Of a stretch of 64,000 bases of DNA, positions 19,413 through 28,839 are shown piece by piece. Source of the stretch: Ensifer sp. BR816 (GTDB lineage: Bacteria > Pseudomonadota > Alphaproteobacteria > Rhizobiales > Rhizobiaceae); contig NZ_KB905370.1 of the NCBI RefSeq assembly GCF_000378985.1, positions 847,830 through 911,829 on the forward strand, in the 5' to 3' direction. Below the pieces are notes generated by a model that did no database searches, was not told the DNA's origin, and saw only the letters and a program-made list of their open reading frames with translations. The position numbers and the translations under genes were made by a program. The first letter of the stretch is position 1. Each line of letters starts with the position of its first letter.

Positions 19413-20572
19413 GCGGCGAAGACCGCCTCCCCGCCGATCCAGGTCGATTTCATCTTTAGCTCCGGCGTCAGCAGCACGAAATCGGCGTCCGTTCCGGGGA
19501 GCAGCCGCCCTTTGTGCGTGGCGATGCCCATGACGTCGGCGGGGTAGGCGGAGGCCATGCGGATTGCTTCCTCGATCGGCAGGCCGAGCCTCTCGTGCAC
19601 GAAGCGGACGGAGGACAGCATGTCGATATCAGCGCCGGCGAGGGTGCCGTCGGCAAGCGTCAAGCGCCCGTCCTTGCGCAGGATCTCTCGGCCGTTGAGG
19701 AGGAAGCTGGTCATATCGGTGCCGATCGGCGACATCGCGTCGGTGACGAGAAAAATCTGTCCCGGCCCCTGCTTGCCGCGCAGCGCAATGCCCATCGCCG
19801 CCGGGTCGACGTGGAAACCATCGGCAATCAAGCCGGCATGCAGCGTGCCCGTCGCGAGCGCGGCGCCGACGACGCCTGCTTCGCGGTGGCCGAGGCCGCT
19901 CATGGCGTTGAAGAGATGGGTGACAGTCCGAGCGCCCGCCTTCGCATAGGCGCAGGCCGTCTCGAAGCCGACGTCCGTATGGCCGAGGCTGACGGCGGCG
20001 CCGGCGGCGGTGAGCGCCCGCACCTGCTCCTTCGTCGCATTTTCTGGAGCGACGGTGACCATCAACGCGCCGAGCGCTTTCACGCAGGCGAGCATCTCGG
20101 CGAGATCGGCATCCTCCATCGGGCGGATCAGCGCCGGGTCGTGGGCGCCCTTGCGGGCGACCGAAAGATGCGGACCTTCGAGATGCAGGCCGAGGAAGCC
20201 CGGCACCGCCGCAGCCCTGGCGGCAAGGCCGGCTTCTATCGCCTTGCTGCGGATCTCGCGCGTGTCGGTGATCAGCGTCGGCAGCAGCGCCGTCGTGCCG
20301 AATTGCGCGTGCGCCGCGCAGATCTGCCGGATGCCGTCGAGCGTCGGCTGCTCGTTCAAGAGCGCACCGCCGCCGCCGTTCACCTGCAGGTCGATGAAGC
20401 CGGGCACGAGCAGTTGGCCGCGGGCGTCGATCGTTTCGGCATCGGCGGCGACCGCGACACCCGCCGGAACGATGCCCTTGATATGCCCCGCCTCGATGAG
20501 GAGCGCGCAGCCGTCGTGCCAGTCGATGCCGTCGAAAATCCGCGCCCCGGTGATCTTCCTTTTCGCAGTCAT
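19409..20572 (-). CDS. nagA: N-acetylglucosamine-6-phosphate deacetylase
   Basis: A 387-residue metallo-amidohydrolase converting GlcNAc-6-P to GlcN-6-P plus acetate. Metal and catalytic motifs are GLHLEGPHLS (Glu), SLGHTDVG (His), THLFNAMSGL (His) and FLVTDAMSP (catalytic Asp). The real start is ATG 20572 (MTAKRKITGARIFDG), overlapping the upstream SIS-deaminase stop in an ATGA. The two enzymes run consecutive steps. Confidence 0.96.
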   Translation of the reverse strand: MTAKRKITGARIFDGIDWHDGCALLIEAGHIKGIVPAGVAVAADAETIDARGQLLVPGFIDLQVNGGGGALLNEQPTLDGIRQICAAHAQFGTTALLPTLITDTREIRSKAIEAGLAARAAAVPGFLGLHLEGPHLSVARKGAHDPALIRPMEDADLAEMLACVKALGALMVTVAPENATKEQVRALTAAGAAVSLGHTDVGFETACAYAKAGARTVTHLFNAMSGLGHREAGVVGAALATGTLHAGLIADGFHVDPAAMGIALRGKQGPGQIFLVTDAMSPIGTDMTSFLLNGREILRKDGRLTLADGTLAGADIDMLSSVRFVHERLGLPIEEAIRMASAYPADVMGIATHKGRLLPGTDADFVLLTPELKMKSTWIGGEAVFAA

Positions 20573-21591
20573 CGTGTCTCCGTTACCTTCTTCAGGCTCG
20601 CCGGTGCATCCGGGTTGAGACCGCGCGAGCGCGACCAGGCCTCGACAAAACCGTAAAACGGCAGGATCAGCGCCAGTGCGTCGGTGATCGGATGGCCGGT
20701 CTCTACGAAGGGCAGGCGCTTTGCCTTTTGTGCCCGGGCCGAGGTGACGTGCACCACTGCCCCCTTGGCGCTCATGCCGTCGGCGATCTCCGTGACCGAC
20801 GCCTCCGCCGCATCGCGGGCGGCCAGCACCAGCACCGGGAAGCGGGCGCCGACGAGCGCCACCGGACCGTGCAGCACTTCCGCCGCGGAATAAGCCTCGG
20901 CATGCATGCCGGACGTCTCCTTGAACTTCAGCGCCGCCTCGCTGGCGATCGCCAGGGCCGGGCCGCGACCCAGCACATAGAGCGATTCGGCTTCGCCGAG
21001 GTCGGCGGCGAATTCCTGCCAGTCGAGCTTCACCGCCTTGGCGAACTTTTCCGGCAGATCGGCGACGGCGCGCTTCAGGGCCGCGTCGCCCGTCCATTCG
21101 CCGAGGACGGCAAGGCCAGCGACAATGGAGTTAACATAGGATTTGGTCGCCGCCACGGCGAGTTCGGGACCGGCGACAATATCGAGCGGATGGCTGCAGG
21201 CCGCCGCGATCGGTGACGGCAGCGTGTTGGTCAGCGCGATCGAGACGGCACCGGCTCGTGTCGCGGTCTCGGCCATCGCGACGATGTCGGGGCTCTTGCC
21301 GGATTGCGAAATGGCGATTGCCGCAGCGCCGCCGAGCTTCAGGTCGGCGGCGTAGATCGAGGCGAGCGAGGGCCCGAGCGAGGCGACGGGGCGGCCGGCC
21401 GTGAGTTCGATCGCATATTTCAGGAACAGCGCCGCATGGTCGGAGGAGCCGCGGGCGATCGTCACCAGGAAGGCCGGATCCTTGGCGCGGAGTGCCGCGC
21501 CCGCCGCGGCAAGCGCTGCGGCCGAGCGGTCGAGCAATCGTGCGGCGGCCTCCGGGATCTCGTCGATCTCTCGGCGCATGTTGGTCTGCAT
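20569..21591 (-). CDS. SIS-domain glucosamine-6-phosphate deaminase (NagB-II type)
   Basis: A 340-residue protein with two SIS domains like the isomerase half of GlmS, but no glutaminase domain. Motifs are TIARGSSDHAALFLKYAIE, SQSGKSPDIV and, in the second domain, LGRGPALAIASEAALKFKE. Next to nagA this organisation is that of NagB-II, which deaminates GlcN-6-P to fructose-6-P. A classical NagB is not present in the window. The stop overlaps the nagA start by 4 nt. Confidence 0.9.
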   Translation of the reverse strand: MQTNMRREIDEIPEAAARLLDRSAAALAAAGAALRAKDPAFLVTIARGSSDHAALFLKYAIELTAGRPVASLGPSLASIYAADLKLGGAAAIAISQSGKSPDIVAMAETATRAGAVSIALTNTLPSPIAAACSHPLDIVAGPELAVAATKSYVNSIVAGLAVLGEWTGDAALKRAVADLPEKFAKAVKLDWQEFAADLGEAESLYVLGRGPALAIASEAALKFKETSGMHAEAYSAAEVLHGPVALVGARFPVLVLAARDAAEASVTEIADGMSAKGAVVHVTSARAQKAKRLPFVETGHPITDALALILPFYGFVEAWSRSRGLNPDAPASLKKVTETR

Positions 21592-21675
21592 CGTCAGGTC
21601 CTTTCCTCAGATAAGTATAGCGCGGGATGGGGGCAGGGAACCGCCGACTTGTCTCTCATCCCGCTCCGGTTCGCC

Positions 21676-22440
21676 TCAGTTCTCCGGGATCGTCAGCTCC
21701 GCGACGAAGTCATAGGTATCGCCGCGATAGAGCGAGCGGGTGAATTCCACGACGCGCCCCGACGCAAGATAGGAGACGCGCTCGATCGAAAGGCCGGCCG
21801 CACCGACGGCGACACCGAGCATCGTCGCATCGGGATTCTTGATGTTGCAGGCGGAAATCCGCTGCACGGCGCGGACCGGCCTGGCATGCGACTTCTCGAG
21901 CGCGGAATAGAGCGAAGACGTGACGGCAAGCGGATCGGGAACGAACTCCGCCGAAACGCAGGCGCGCTCGATGGCAAGCGGCATGTCGTCGGCGATGCGT
22001 AGCCGCCCGAGACGGGCGACCAGGGCATCGGCGGGCAGGCCGAGCGTCATCATCTCGTCCGGCGACGGGTGAAAGAGCCCCCGCTCCAGCCATTCGGCCC
22101 TTGTATTGAGGCCACGCCGCGCCATGTCCTCGGTGAAGGAGGTCAGACGCGACAGCGACTGCTCGACGCGCGAGACCGGCCGGACGACGAAAGTGCCGGA
22201 ACCGTGGCGGCGCACCAGCAGCCCGTCGCGCACGAGATCGTCGACCGCCTTGCGGACGGTGACCCGGCTGACATTGGCGTAGTCGGCGAGGTCCCTCTCG
22301 GGCGGCAGCGCGTCGCCGTGATTGAGCTTGCCCGACAGGATCGCCTCTTCGAGCGATTGCCGGAGCTTGAGATAGAGCGGGCCTGCACCGCCCGACTGGA
22401 GGCTCTCGAGTGGAAGAATGGCGGCAAGCTGCTGGTTCAT
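21676..22440 (-). CDS. GntR/HutC family regulator (NagR/NagQ-like)
   Basis: A 254-residue regulator. The winged HTH is at about 20-85 (PPERDLADYANVSRVTVRKA) and the UTRA ligand domain at about 100-245. Its start overlaps the upstream kinase stop (ATGA at 22437-22440). Family members in such clusters sense GlcN-6-P or GlcNAc-6-P. The two matching sites at 23342 and 23473 are the likely targets, so it would control both divergent transcripts. Confidence 0.92.
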   Translation of the reverse strand: MNQQLAAILPLESLQSGGAGPLYLKLRQSLEEAILSGKLNHGDALPPERDLADYANVSRVTVRKAVDDLVRDGLLVRRHGSGTFVVRPVSRVEQSLSRLTSFTEDMARRGLNTRAEWLERGLFHPSPDEMMTLGLPADALVARLGRLRIADDMPLAIERACVSAEFVPDPLAVTSSLYSALEKSHARPVRAVQRISACNIKNPDATMLGVAVGAAGLSIERVSYLASGRVVEFTRSLYRGDTYDFVAELTIPEN

Positions 22441-23321
22441 GCGACGGCCTCCGGCCGGCCCCCGAAGCGGGCGGCGGCGAGCGCAACGGCTCCGGTCAGC
22501 GCGTCGGCCTCCGCTTCGACGAAGAGCGGCTGGTGGCGTCTAGCGAGCCAGGGACGATAGAGCGGCGCCAGCCCGCCGAGCAGGCAGATTGTCCGGCTGC
22601 CCCTCAAGACCACCACGTCCAGCGCCTCGTCCACGGTCGCCGCGGCCGCCTTGAGCAAGCGCGCCGCCACCGGGTCGCCGCGCCCGGCATGGTCGAAGAC
22701 ACGCGGAGCGTAGCGGCCGAATTCGCCGGGCTTCGCCAGCCGCGCGAAATCGACCACGTCGCGGGGATCATTGTTGAATTCGGCCAGCACGGACTGGGTC
22801 ACGGGCGAGGCTTCGTGAATGCCGTCATAGGCAAGCAGGCTTTCCTGCAGCAGCGCATGGCCGATGCGGGCACCGCTGCCATGGTCGCCGATCGTAAAGC
22901 CCCAGCCGCCGATATAGCTGACCGCTTCGCCCTCTCGGGCGATATAGATCGTGCCAGTCCCGAGGATGGCGACGGCACCGTCCCTGTCGCCAAGGGCGCC
23001 CTGCAGCGCGATCAGTCCGTCCGATTCGATATCGGCGGCGGCGAAGGGCAGCCGCCGCTTCACATAATGGACGGCGTCGCCGACATTGTGGCCGGCAACG
23101 CCAAGGATGGCGCGCGACGTGGCGATGCCGGCGGGATCCAGACCGGCATCCTCGAAGGCAGTACGCGCCGCATCGGCAATATTCTGCAGCGCCGTTTCAG
23201 GATCCGTGAGAATATTGGCGGCGCCGGATTTTCCGCGACCGAGAATACGACCGTCCGAGCCTGCAACTGCCGCCCGGCAACTCGTTCCGCCGCCATCGAT
23301 TCCGATCAGATAGGATGTCAT
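22437..23321 (-). CDS. BadF/BadG/BcrA/BcrD-type N-acetylglucosamine kinase
   Basis: A 294-residue ASKHA-fold kinase like eukaryotic NAGK and bacterial MurNAc/GlcNAc kinases. Motifs are GIDGGGTSCRAAVAG (phosphate 1), AILGTGTIYIAR (phosphate 2) and LLGGLAPLYRPWLA near the end. ATG 23321 has an excellent GGAGG RBS; a more upstream in-frame ATG lacks one. It heads the minus-strand operon kinase-gntR-SIS-nagA. It probably makes GlcNAc-6-P and/or MurNAc-6-P. Confidence 0.9.
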   Translation of the reverse strand: MTSYLIGIDGGGTSCRAAVAGSDGRILGRGKSGAANILTDPETALQNIADAARTAFEDAGLDPAGIATSRAILGVAGHNVGDAVHYVKRRLPFAAADIESDGLIALQGALGDRDGAVAILGTGTIYIAREGEAVSYIGGWGFTIGDHGSGARIGHALLQESLLAYDGIHEASPVTQSVLAEFNNDPRDVVDFARLAKPGEFGRYAPRVFDHAGRGDPVAARLLKAAAATVDEALDVVVLRGSRTICLLGGLAPLYRPWLARRHQPLFVEAEADALTGAVALAAARFGGRPEAVA

Positions 23322-23341
23322 GGGCACCTCCGCCATCTAAC

Positions 23342-23360
23342 ATACCAAAAAAATACCATT
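23342..23360. promoter_or_regulatory. Candidate GntR (NagR-like) operator 1
   Basis: ATACCAAAAAAATACCATT reads on the minus strand as a near-identical copy of the site at 23473-23493: 17 of 19 positions agree. It lies about 20 nt upstream of the kinase start, inside the leader of the minus-strand operon. Each site is a spaced repeat of TGGT/TTGG-type halves. Confidence 0.65.
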
Positions 23361-23472
23361 AACCAAGCGCAATTCCGGCGGGGCAAAGGCGTTTCAGTTA
23401 TCATATTGATTTTTTTTGAATAATTTTCATCTGATGCTTTTTGTTTAGCCAGAAGTTAAAAATCTCCTAGAC

Positions 23473-23493
23473 AATTGGTATTTTTTTGGCATT
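23473..23493. promoter_or_regulatory. Candidate GntR (NagR-like) operator 2
   Basis: AATTGGTATTTTTTTGGCAT on the plus strand lies about 27 nt upstream of murQ. It is the partner, in opposite orientation, of the site at 23342-23360. Two matched sites, one in each divergent leader, suggest joint control by the adjacent regulator. Confidence 0.65.
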
Positions 23494-23519
23494 AATTTGG
23501 AAAAGAGGAGAACGACGCA

Positions 23520-24419
23520 ATGCCGGCAGTAAAGACCGAAGAGCGCCACGACAAAGCCAAGGGGCTGGATCTCATGCATCCGGCGCTCGCGCTTGGCCTG
23601 CTCGCCTCCGGCCAACAGGCGGCAGCGAAGTCCGTCGACACGGCGATCGAAGCGATCTCGGCCGCAGCGGCACTTGCCGCGAATGCTCTTTCCGCCGGCG
23701 GCAAGCTTGCCTATGCGGGCGCCGGAAGTTCCGGCCTGATGGCGATGGCGGACGCGCTCGAACTGCCAGGCACCTATGGCATCCCCCAGGAACAGATCGT
23801 CATTCTTCTCGCCGGCGGCACCGCAAGCCTCAGCGATCTCGCCGGCGGCTACGAGGACGACATGGATCTCGCCCGTGCCGACGTCGAAGGCGCAGGCATC
23901 CAGGCGGGCGACTGCCTGATCTCCGTTTCCGCCAGCGGATCGACCCCCTATGCGCTTGCTGCCGCCGACGAGGCGAGAAAGCGCGGTGCCAAGGTCATCG
24001 GCGTGGCCAACAATGCTGGCGCAGCGCTCTTTGAGCGAGCCGACGTCGCGATCCTGCTCCAGACACCGCCGGAGGTGATATCCGGCTCGACGCGGATGGG
24101 CGCCGGCACGGCGCAAAAGGTCGCCTTCAACATGTTTTCGACGCTGGTCGGCATCCAGCTCGGCCATGTGCTCGACGGCCACATGGTCAATCTCAGAGCC
24201 GACAACATCAAGCTGCGCGGCCGCGCCATCCGGATCGTCTCGGACATCACCGGGGTCGGCGCCGGCGAAGCGGGCCGGCTCATCAGCGTCGCCTCGGGTT
24301 CGGTCAAGCTGGCAGTGCTGCTGGCCTCGGGAGCCAAGGACGTGGCGGCCGCTGAAGCCGCGCTTGAGAAGGCCAATCAGAATTTGCGCCGGGCGATCGC
24401 GATCGTCACGGGCGAATGA
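23520..24419 (+). CDS. murQ: N-acetylmuramic acid 6-phosphate etherase
   Basis: A 299-residue SIS-fold lyase that cleaves D-lactate from MurNAc-6-P to give GlcNAc-6-P. Motifs are GAGSSGLMAMADALELPGTY (the catalytic Glu is expected in ALELPGT), ISVSASGSTPYAL and GSTRMGAGTAQKVAFNMFST. The first motif departs from the E. coli GAGTSGRLG, so this is a divergent rhizobial MurQ. It heads the plus-strand transporter operon. Confidence 0.92.
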   Translation: MPAVKTEERHDKAKGLDLMHPALALGLLASGQQAAAKSVDTAIEAISAAAALAANALSAGGKLAYAGAGSSGLMAMADALELPGTYGIPQEQIVILLAGGTASLSDLAGGYEDDMDLARADVEGAGIQAGDCLISVSASGSTPYALAAADEARKRGAKVIGVANNAGAALFERADVAILLQTPPEVISGSTRMGAGTAQKVAFNMFSTLVGIQLGHVLDGHMVNLRADNIKLRGRAIRIVSDITGVGAGEAGRLISVASGSVKLAVLLASGAKDVAAAEAALEKANQNLRRAIAIVTGE

Positions 24420-24471
24420 AACCGGGAACCAGAACCGCGCCGTGGCGGCGCCTATAAGAGGGAGAACCTGA

Positions 24472-25731
24472 ATGACCCGTACGACAATCAAAGGCTTGCT
24501 GCTCGCATCGAGCATTCTCGGCTCGGCCGGGCTTGTGCAAGCACAGGACAAGACGCTGACGATCGAGAGCTGGCGCAATGACGACCTGGCGATCTGGCAG
24601 GAAAAGCTGATCCCCGCCTTCGAGGCGAAGAACCCGGGCATCAAGGTCGTCTTCTCGCCGTCCGCCCCGACCGAATACAATTCCGCGCTCAACGCCAAGC
24701 TTGATGCCGGGTCGGCCGGCGATCTCATCACCTGCCGCCCGTTCGACCCGTCGCTGGAGCTCTACAACAAGAAGCACCTCGCTGACCTGACCGGCCTTGC
24801 CGGCATGGAGAACTTCTCCGACGTCGCCAAATCCGCCTGGACCACTGATGACGGCAAGGTGACCTTCTGCGTGCCGATGGCCTCGGTCATCCACGGCTTC
24901 ATCTACAACAAGGATGCCTTCGACCAGCTCAAGCTGTCCATACCGACCACCGAAGAAGAGTTCTTTGCCGCGCTCGACAAGATCAAGGCCGACGGCAACT
25001 ACATCCCGATGGCAATGGGCACCAAGGATCTCTGGGAAGCCGCGACCATGGGCTACCAGAACATCGGCCCGAACTACTGGAAGGGCGAGGAAGGGCGTCT
25101 GGCGCTGATCAAGGGCGAGCAGAAGCTGACCGACGATGCCTGGGTCGAGCCGTACCGCGTGCTCGCCAAGTGGAAGGACTATCTTGGCGACGGCTTCGAG
25201 GCGCAGACCTATCCGGACAGCCAGAACCTCTTCACGCTCGGCCGCGCCGCGATCTATCCGGCCGGTTCGTGGGAGATCTCCGGCTTCAATACCCAGGCAC
25301 AGTTCAAGATGGGCGCCTTCCCGCCGCCGGTGAAGAAGGCCGGTGACACCTGCTACATATCCGACCACACCGACATCGGCATCGGCCTGAACGCCAAGAG
25401 CCCGAACGCGGATGCCGCCAAGACCTTCCTGACCTGGGTCGCCTCGCCGGAATTTGCGGATATCTATGCCAACGCGCTGCCCGGCTTCTTCAGCCTGAAC
25501 TCGACGGCCGTGAAGATGACCGATCCGCTCGCCCAGGAATTCGTCTCCTGGCGCGAGAAGTGCAAGTCGACGATCCGCTCGACCTACCAGATCCTGTCGC
25601 GCGGCACGCCGAACCTCGAAAACGAGACCTGGGTGGAATCGGCCAACGTCATCAACGGCACCGACACGCCGGAGGTGGCCGCCAAGAAGCTGCAGGACGG
25701 CCTCGACAGCTGGTTCAAGCCGGCAAAATAA
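24472..25731 (+). CDS. ABC transporter sugar-binding protein (family 1)
   Basis: A 419-residue periplasmic binding protein with a Sec signal peptide (about 1-24, ending VQAQ). The family 1 pattern is LTIESWRNDDLAIWQEKLIP at the N-terminus and GRAAIYPAGSWEISGF in the middle. It sits between murQ and two permeases, so uptake of GlcNAc, a chito-oligosaccharide or MurNAc is likely. It is comparable with the GlcNAc importers NgcE and DasA, but orthology is not proven. Confidence 0.92.
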   Translation: MTRTTIKGLLLASSILGSAGLVQAQDKTLTIESWRNDDLAIWQEKLIPAFEAKNPGIKVVFSPSAPTEYNSALNAKLDAGSAGDLITCRPFDPSLELYNKKHLADLTGLAGMENFSDVAKSAWTTDDGKVTFCVPMASVIHGFIYNKDAFDQLKLSIPTTEEEFFAALDKIKADGNYIPMAMGTKDLWEAATMGYQNIGPNYWKGEEGRLALIKGEQKLTDDAWVEPYRVLAKWKDYLGDGFEAQTYPDSQNLFTLGRAAIYPAGSWEISGFNTQAQFKMGAFPPPVKKAGDTCYISDHTDIGIGLNAKSPNADAAKTFLTWVASPEFADIYANALPGFFSLNSTAVKMTDPLAQEFVSWREKCKSTIRSTYQILSRGTPNLENETWVESANVINGTDTPEVAAKKLQDGLDSWFKPAK

Positions 25732-25741
25732 GACCGACCGG

Positions 25742-25767
25742 GGTGCGGCGCCAGCCTTCGCCGCACC
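25742..25767 (+). promoter_or_regulatory. Intercistronic hairpin after the binding-protein gene
   Basis: Arms GGTGCGGCG and CGCCGCACC form a 9-bp perfect stem with no T-run. It lies 10 nt after the binding-protein stop and before the permeases. Such hairpins commonly protect the upstream mRNA, so that binding protein is made in excess over permease. Confidence 0.6.
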
Positions 25768-25964
25768 TCATTCTCCCCGCGAAGCTTTGTCACGAGGAGA
25801 ACCAATGCCGCGGTGAACGCCGGCGCCAGGCCGGACGGATCGGAACGCGGCTGTGCCGACAATGTCCATGACAGCGCTCCATGACGCGCGACGGGCGGCG
25901 GCAATTCGAGCGAAAATCGGGCTGTGCCAAGAGCAACAGTCCCTGGAGAAGCGGGCCAGAGGCC

Positions 25965-26912
25965 ATGAAACCACGCGAAACCACAATGGACGTCAGCGAG
26001 ATCAAGCGCCCCCGCCGTTGGCATATCCTCGTCTTTCTGCTGCCGGCCCTGATCGTCTACACGGCGGTGATGATCCTGCCGCTGATCGAGACGTTGCGCC
26101 AATCCTTCTACAACACCGTCGACGGCCAATATGCCTTCGTGGGCCTTGGCAATTTCCAGGTTCTGTTCGGCGATCCGCGCTGGGCTGCGGATTTCTGGAA
26201 CGCGCTCAGGAACAACTGCGTCTTCTTCCTGATCCACATGGTGGTGCAGAACCCGATCGGCATTGCGCTTGCCGCCATGCTGTCGATCCCGAAGCTGCGT
26301 TTCAGTGCCTTCTACCGGACGGCGATCTTCCTGCCGACGCTCTTGTCCTTCGTCATCGTCGGCTTCATCTGGAAGCTGATCCTGTCGCCGATCTGGGGCG
26401 TGGCGCCCTTTCTCATGGATATCGTCGGCCTCAAATGGCTGTTCGCGCCCTGGCTCGGCCGGCCCGATTCGGCGCTGATCGCCGTCTCGCTGATCTCGGT
26501 CTGGCAATATATCGGCATCCCGATGATGCTGATCTATGCGGCGCTCCTCAACATCCCGGATGAGGTGATCGAAGCGGCCGAGCTCGACGGCGTCACCGGC
26601 TGGAGCCAGTTCTGGAAGATCAAGCTGCCGCTGATCCTGCCGGCGATCGGCATCATCTCGATCCTGACCTTCGTCGGCAACTTCAACGCCTTCGACCTGA
26701 TCTACACGGTGCAGGGCGCACTTGCTGGCCCGGACAAGTCGACGGACATCCTCGGCACCCTGCTCTACCGCACCTTCTTCGGGTTCCAGCTCCAGCTCGG
26801 CGACCGATCGATGGGCGCGACGATCGCGGCGATCATGTTCCTGATCATTCTGGCCGGCGTGTCGCTCTATCTGTTCGCCATCCAGCGCCGCATGCGCCGC
26901 TACCAGTTCTGA
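25965..26912 (+). CDS. ABC transporter permease (MalF/UgpA-like)
   Basis: A 315-residue inner-membrane permease with about six hydrophobic segments. The EAA loop is EAAELDGVTGWSQFWKIKLP (about 215-235), which contacts the ATPase. ATG 25965 is preferred because a purine-rich stretch (CCAGAGG) precedes it; ATG 25986 is an alternative with no clear RBS. About 230 nt separate it from the binding-protein gene. It is followed 10 nt later by the second permease. Confidence 0.9.
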   Translation: MKPRETTMDVSEIKRPRRWHILVFLLPALIVYTAVMILPLIETLRQSFYNTVDGQYAFVGLGNFQVLFGDPRWAADFWNALRNNCVFFLIHMVVQNPIGIALAAMLSIPKLRFSAFYRTAIFLPTLLSFVIVGFIWKLILSPIWGVAPFLMDIVGLKWLFAPWLGRPDSALIAVSLISVWQYIGIPMMLIYAALLNIPDEVIEAAELDGVTGWSQFWKIKLPLILPAIGIISILTFVGNFNAFDLIYTVQGALAGPDKSTDILGTLLYRTFFGFQLQLGDRSMGATIAAIMFLIILAGVSLYLFAIQRRMRRYQF

Positions 26913-26922
26913 GGAGACCAGG

Positions 26923-27762
26923 ATGTCGAAAGCACGAACCTCCATCGCCCGGACCGGCGCCGTCCATGTCGCGCTGATCGCCTATACGCTCGTGGCGCTG
27001 TTCCCGGTGTTCCTGACGATCGCCAACTCGTTCAAGAACCGCAACGCGATATTTCGCGAGCCCCTGGCGATCCCGACGCCCGAGAGCTTCAGCCTGATCG
27101 GCTACGAGACAGTACTGAAGCAGGGCGATTTCATCGGCTACTTCCAGAACAGCGTCGTGGTCACCGTCGTGTCGATCGCACTCGTGCTGCTCTTCGGCGC
27201 CATGGCCGCCTTCGCGCTCTCCGAATACCGGTTCCGCGGCAATACGCTGATGGGGCTCTACCTGGCGCTCGGCATCATGATCCCGATCCGGCTCGGCACC
27301 GTGGCGATCCTGCAGGGCATGGTGGCGACGAACCTCGTCAACACCCTGACGGCACTGATCCTCGTCTATACGGCGCAGGGCCTGCCGCTCGCCGTCTTCA
27401 TCCTGTCCGAATTCATGCGCACTGTCTCGGACGACCTGAAGAACGCCGGCCGCGTCGACGGGCTGTCGGAGTATGCGATCTTCTTCCGGCTGGTGCTGCC
27501 GCTGGTGCGGCCGGCCATGGCGACGGTCGCCGTCTTCACCATGATCCCGATCTGGAACGACCTGTGGTTCCCGTTGATCCTGGCACCGGCGGAAACCACC
27601 AAGACCGTGACGCTCGGCTCGCAGATCTTCATCGGCCAGTTCGTCACCAACTGGAACGCGGTCCTCTCCGCCCTGTCGCTGGCGATTTTCCCGGTGCTCG
27701 TCCTCTACGTCATCTTCTCGCGGCAGCTGATCCGCGGCATCACGGCAGGAGCGGTCAAATGA
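26923..27762 (+). CDS. ABC transporter permease (MalG/UgpE-like)
   Basis: A 279-residue permease with six membrane segments and the EAA-type loop NAGRVDGLSEYAIFFRLVLP (about 184-203). It opens with a long hydrophobic helix, VHVALIAYTLVALFPVFLTI. It is the partner of the upstream permease. The stop overlaps the oxidoreductase start in an ATGA, indicating coupled translation. Confidence 0.92.
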   Translation: MSKARTSIARTGAVHVALIAYTLVALFPVFLTIANSFKNRNAIFREPLAIPTPESFSLIGYETVLKQGDFIGYFQNSVVVTVVSIALVLLFGAMAAFALSEYRFRGNTLMGLYLALGIMIPIRLGTVAILQGMVATNLVNTLTALILVYTAQGLPLAVFILSEFMRTVSDDLKNAGRVDGLSEYAIFFRLVLPLVRPAMATVAVFTMIPIWNDLWFPLILAPAETTKTVTLGSQIFIGQFVTNWNAVLSALSLAIFPVLVLYVIFSRQLIRGITAGAVK

Positions 27763-28823
27763 GTTCTTCCGCAAACCCGATCCGCGTGCTCGTCGCCGGG
27801 CTCGGCAATATGGGGCGCAGCCATGCGCTCGCCTATCACCACAACCCCGGCTTCGAGATCGCCGGCCTCGTCAACCGCTCGAAGGTCGGACTGCCGGAGG
27901 CGCTTGCCGGCTACGAGATCCTGCCCTCCTTGCGCGAAGCGCTCCTCGAGCTCAGGCCGGAGCTCTGCTCGATCAACACCTATTCGGACAGCCACGCGGC
28001 CTATGCGGTGACGGCGATGGAGGCAGGGTGCCATGTCTTCGTCGAGAAGCCGCTGGCGACCACGGTCGCCGATGCCGAGCGGGTCGTCGCCTGCGCCCGG
28101 GCCAACGGCCGCAAGCTGATCGTCGGCTATATCCTGCGCCACCATCCATCCTGGATGCGGCTGATTGCCGAGGCGCGCAAGCTCGGACCGCCCTATGTCT
28201 TCCGCATGAACCTGAACCAGCAGTCGAGCGGACAGACCTGGGCGACGCACAAGTCGCTGATGCAGACGACCGCGCCGATCGTCGATTGCGGCGTCCATTA
28301 TGTCGATGTCATGTGCCAGATCACCGACGCGAAACCCGTCGAAGTGCGCGGCATCGGCCTGAGGCTCTCCAACGAAATCGCCGCCGACATGTACAATTAC
28401 GGCCACTTGCAGGTCATTTTCGAGGATGGCTCGGTCGGCTGGTACGAGGCCGGCTGGGGACCGATGATCTCCGAGACCGCCTTCTTCGTGAAGGACGTGA
28501 TCTCGCCAAACGGATCGGTGTCGATCGTCATGGACCAGGACGCCAAGTCGGACGACATCGACGTCCACACCAAGACCGCCGTCATCCGCCTGCACAGCGC
28601 CGCGACCGGTCCCGACGGCCGTTTCCTGACACCCGACGAGGACCTCCTGATGGAGGGCGAACCGGGTCACCAGGACCTTTGCGACCGCGAACAGGCCTTC
28701 GTTCTCAAGGCCATTCGCGAAGACATCAATCTCGACCGACACATGGACGATGCGGTGCAATCGCTCAGGATCTGCCTGGCGGCAGACGAAAGCGTTCGCA
28801 CCGGCAAGCCGGTCAAGCTTTAA
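27759..28823 (+). CDS. Gfo/Idh/MocA family oxidoreductase
   Basis: A 354-residue NAD(P)-dependent sugar oxidoreductase. The Rossmann motif [14 protein letters not shown] is at the N-terminus and the catalytic EKP motif is in [11 protein letters not shown]. His in [11 protein letters not shown] is the other conserved catalytic site. It sits inside the transporter operon, so it probably works on the imported sugar or on a derivative such as an anhydro or lactyl sugar. The substrate is unknown. Confidence 0.9.
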   Translation: MSSSANPIRVLVAGLGNMGRSHALAYHHNPGFEIAGLVNRSKVGLPEALAGYEILPSLREALLELRPELCSINTYSDSHAAYAVTAMEAGCHVFVEKPLATTVADAERVVACARANGRKLIVGYILRHHPSWMRLIAEARKLGPPYVFRMNLNQQSSGQTWATHKSLMQTTAPIVDCGVHYVDVMCQITDAKPVEVRGIGLRLSNEIAADMYNYGHLQVIFEDGSVGWYEAGWGPMISETAFFVKDVISPNGSVSIVMDQDAKSDDIDVHTKTAVIRLHSAATGPDGRFLTPDEDLLMEGEPGHQDLCDREQAFVLKAIREDINLDRHMDDAVQSLRICLAADESVRTGKPVKL

Positions 28824-28839
28824 TCCGAGAGGGCGAAAC

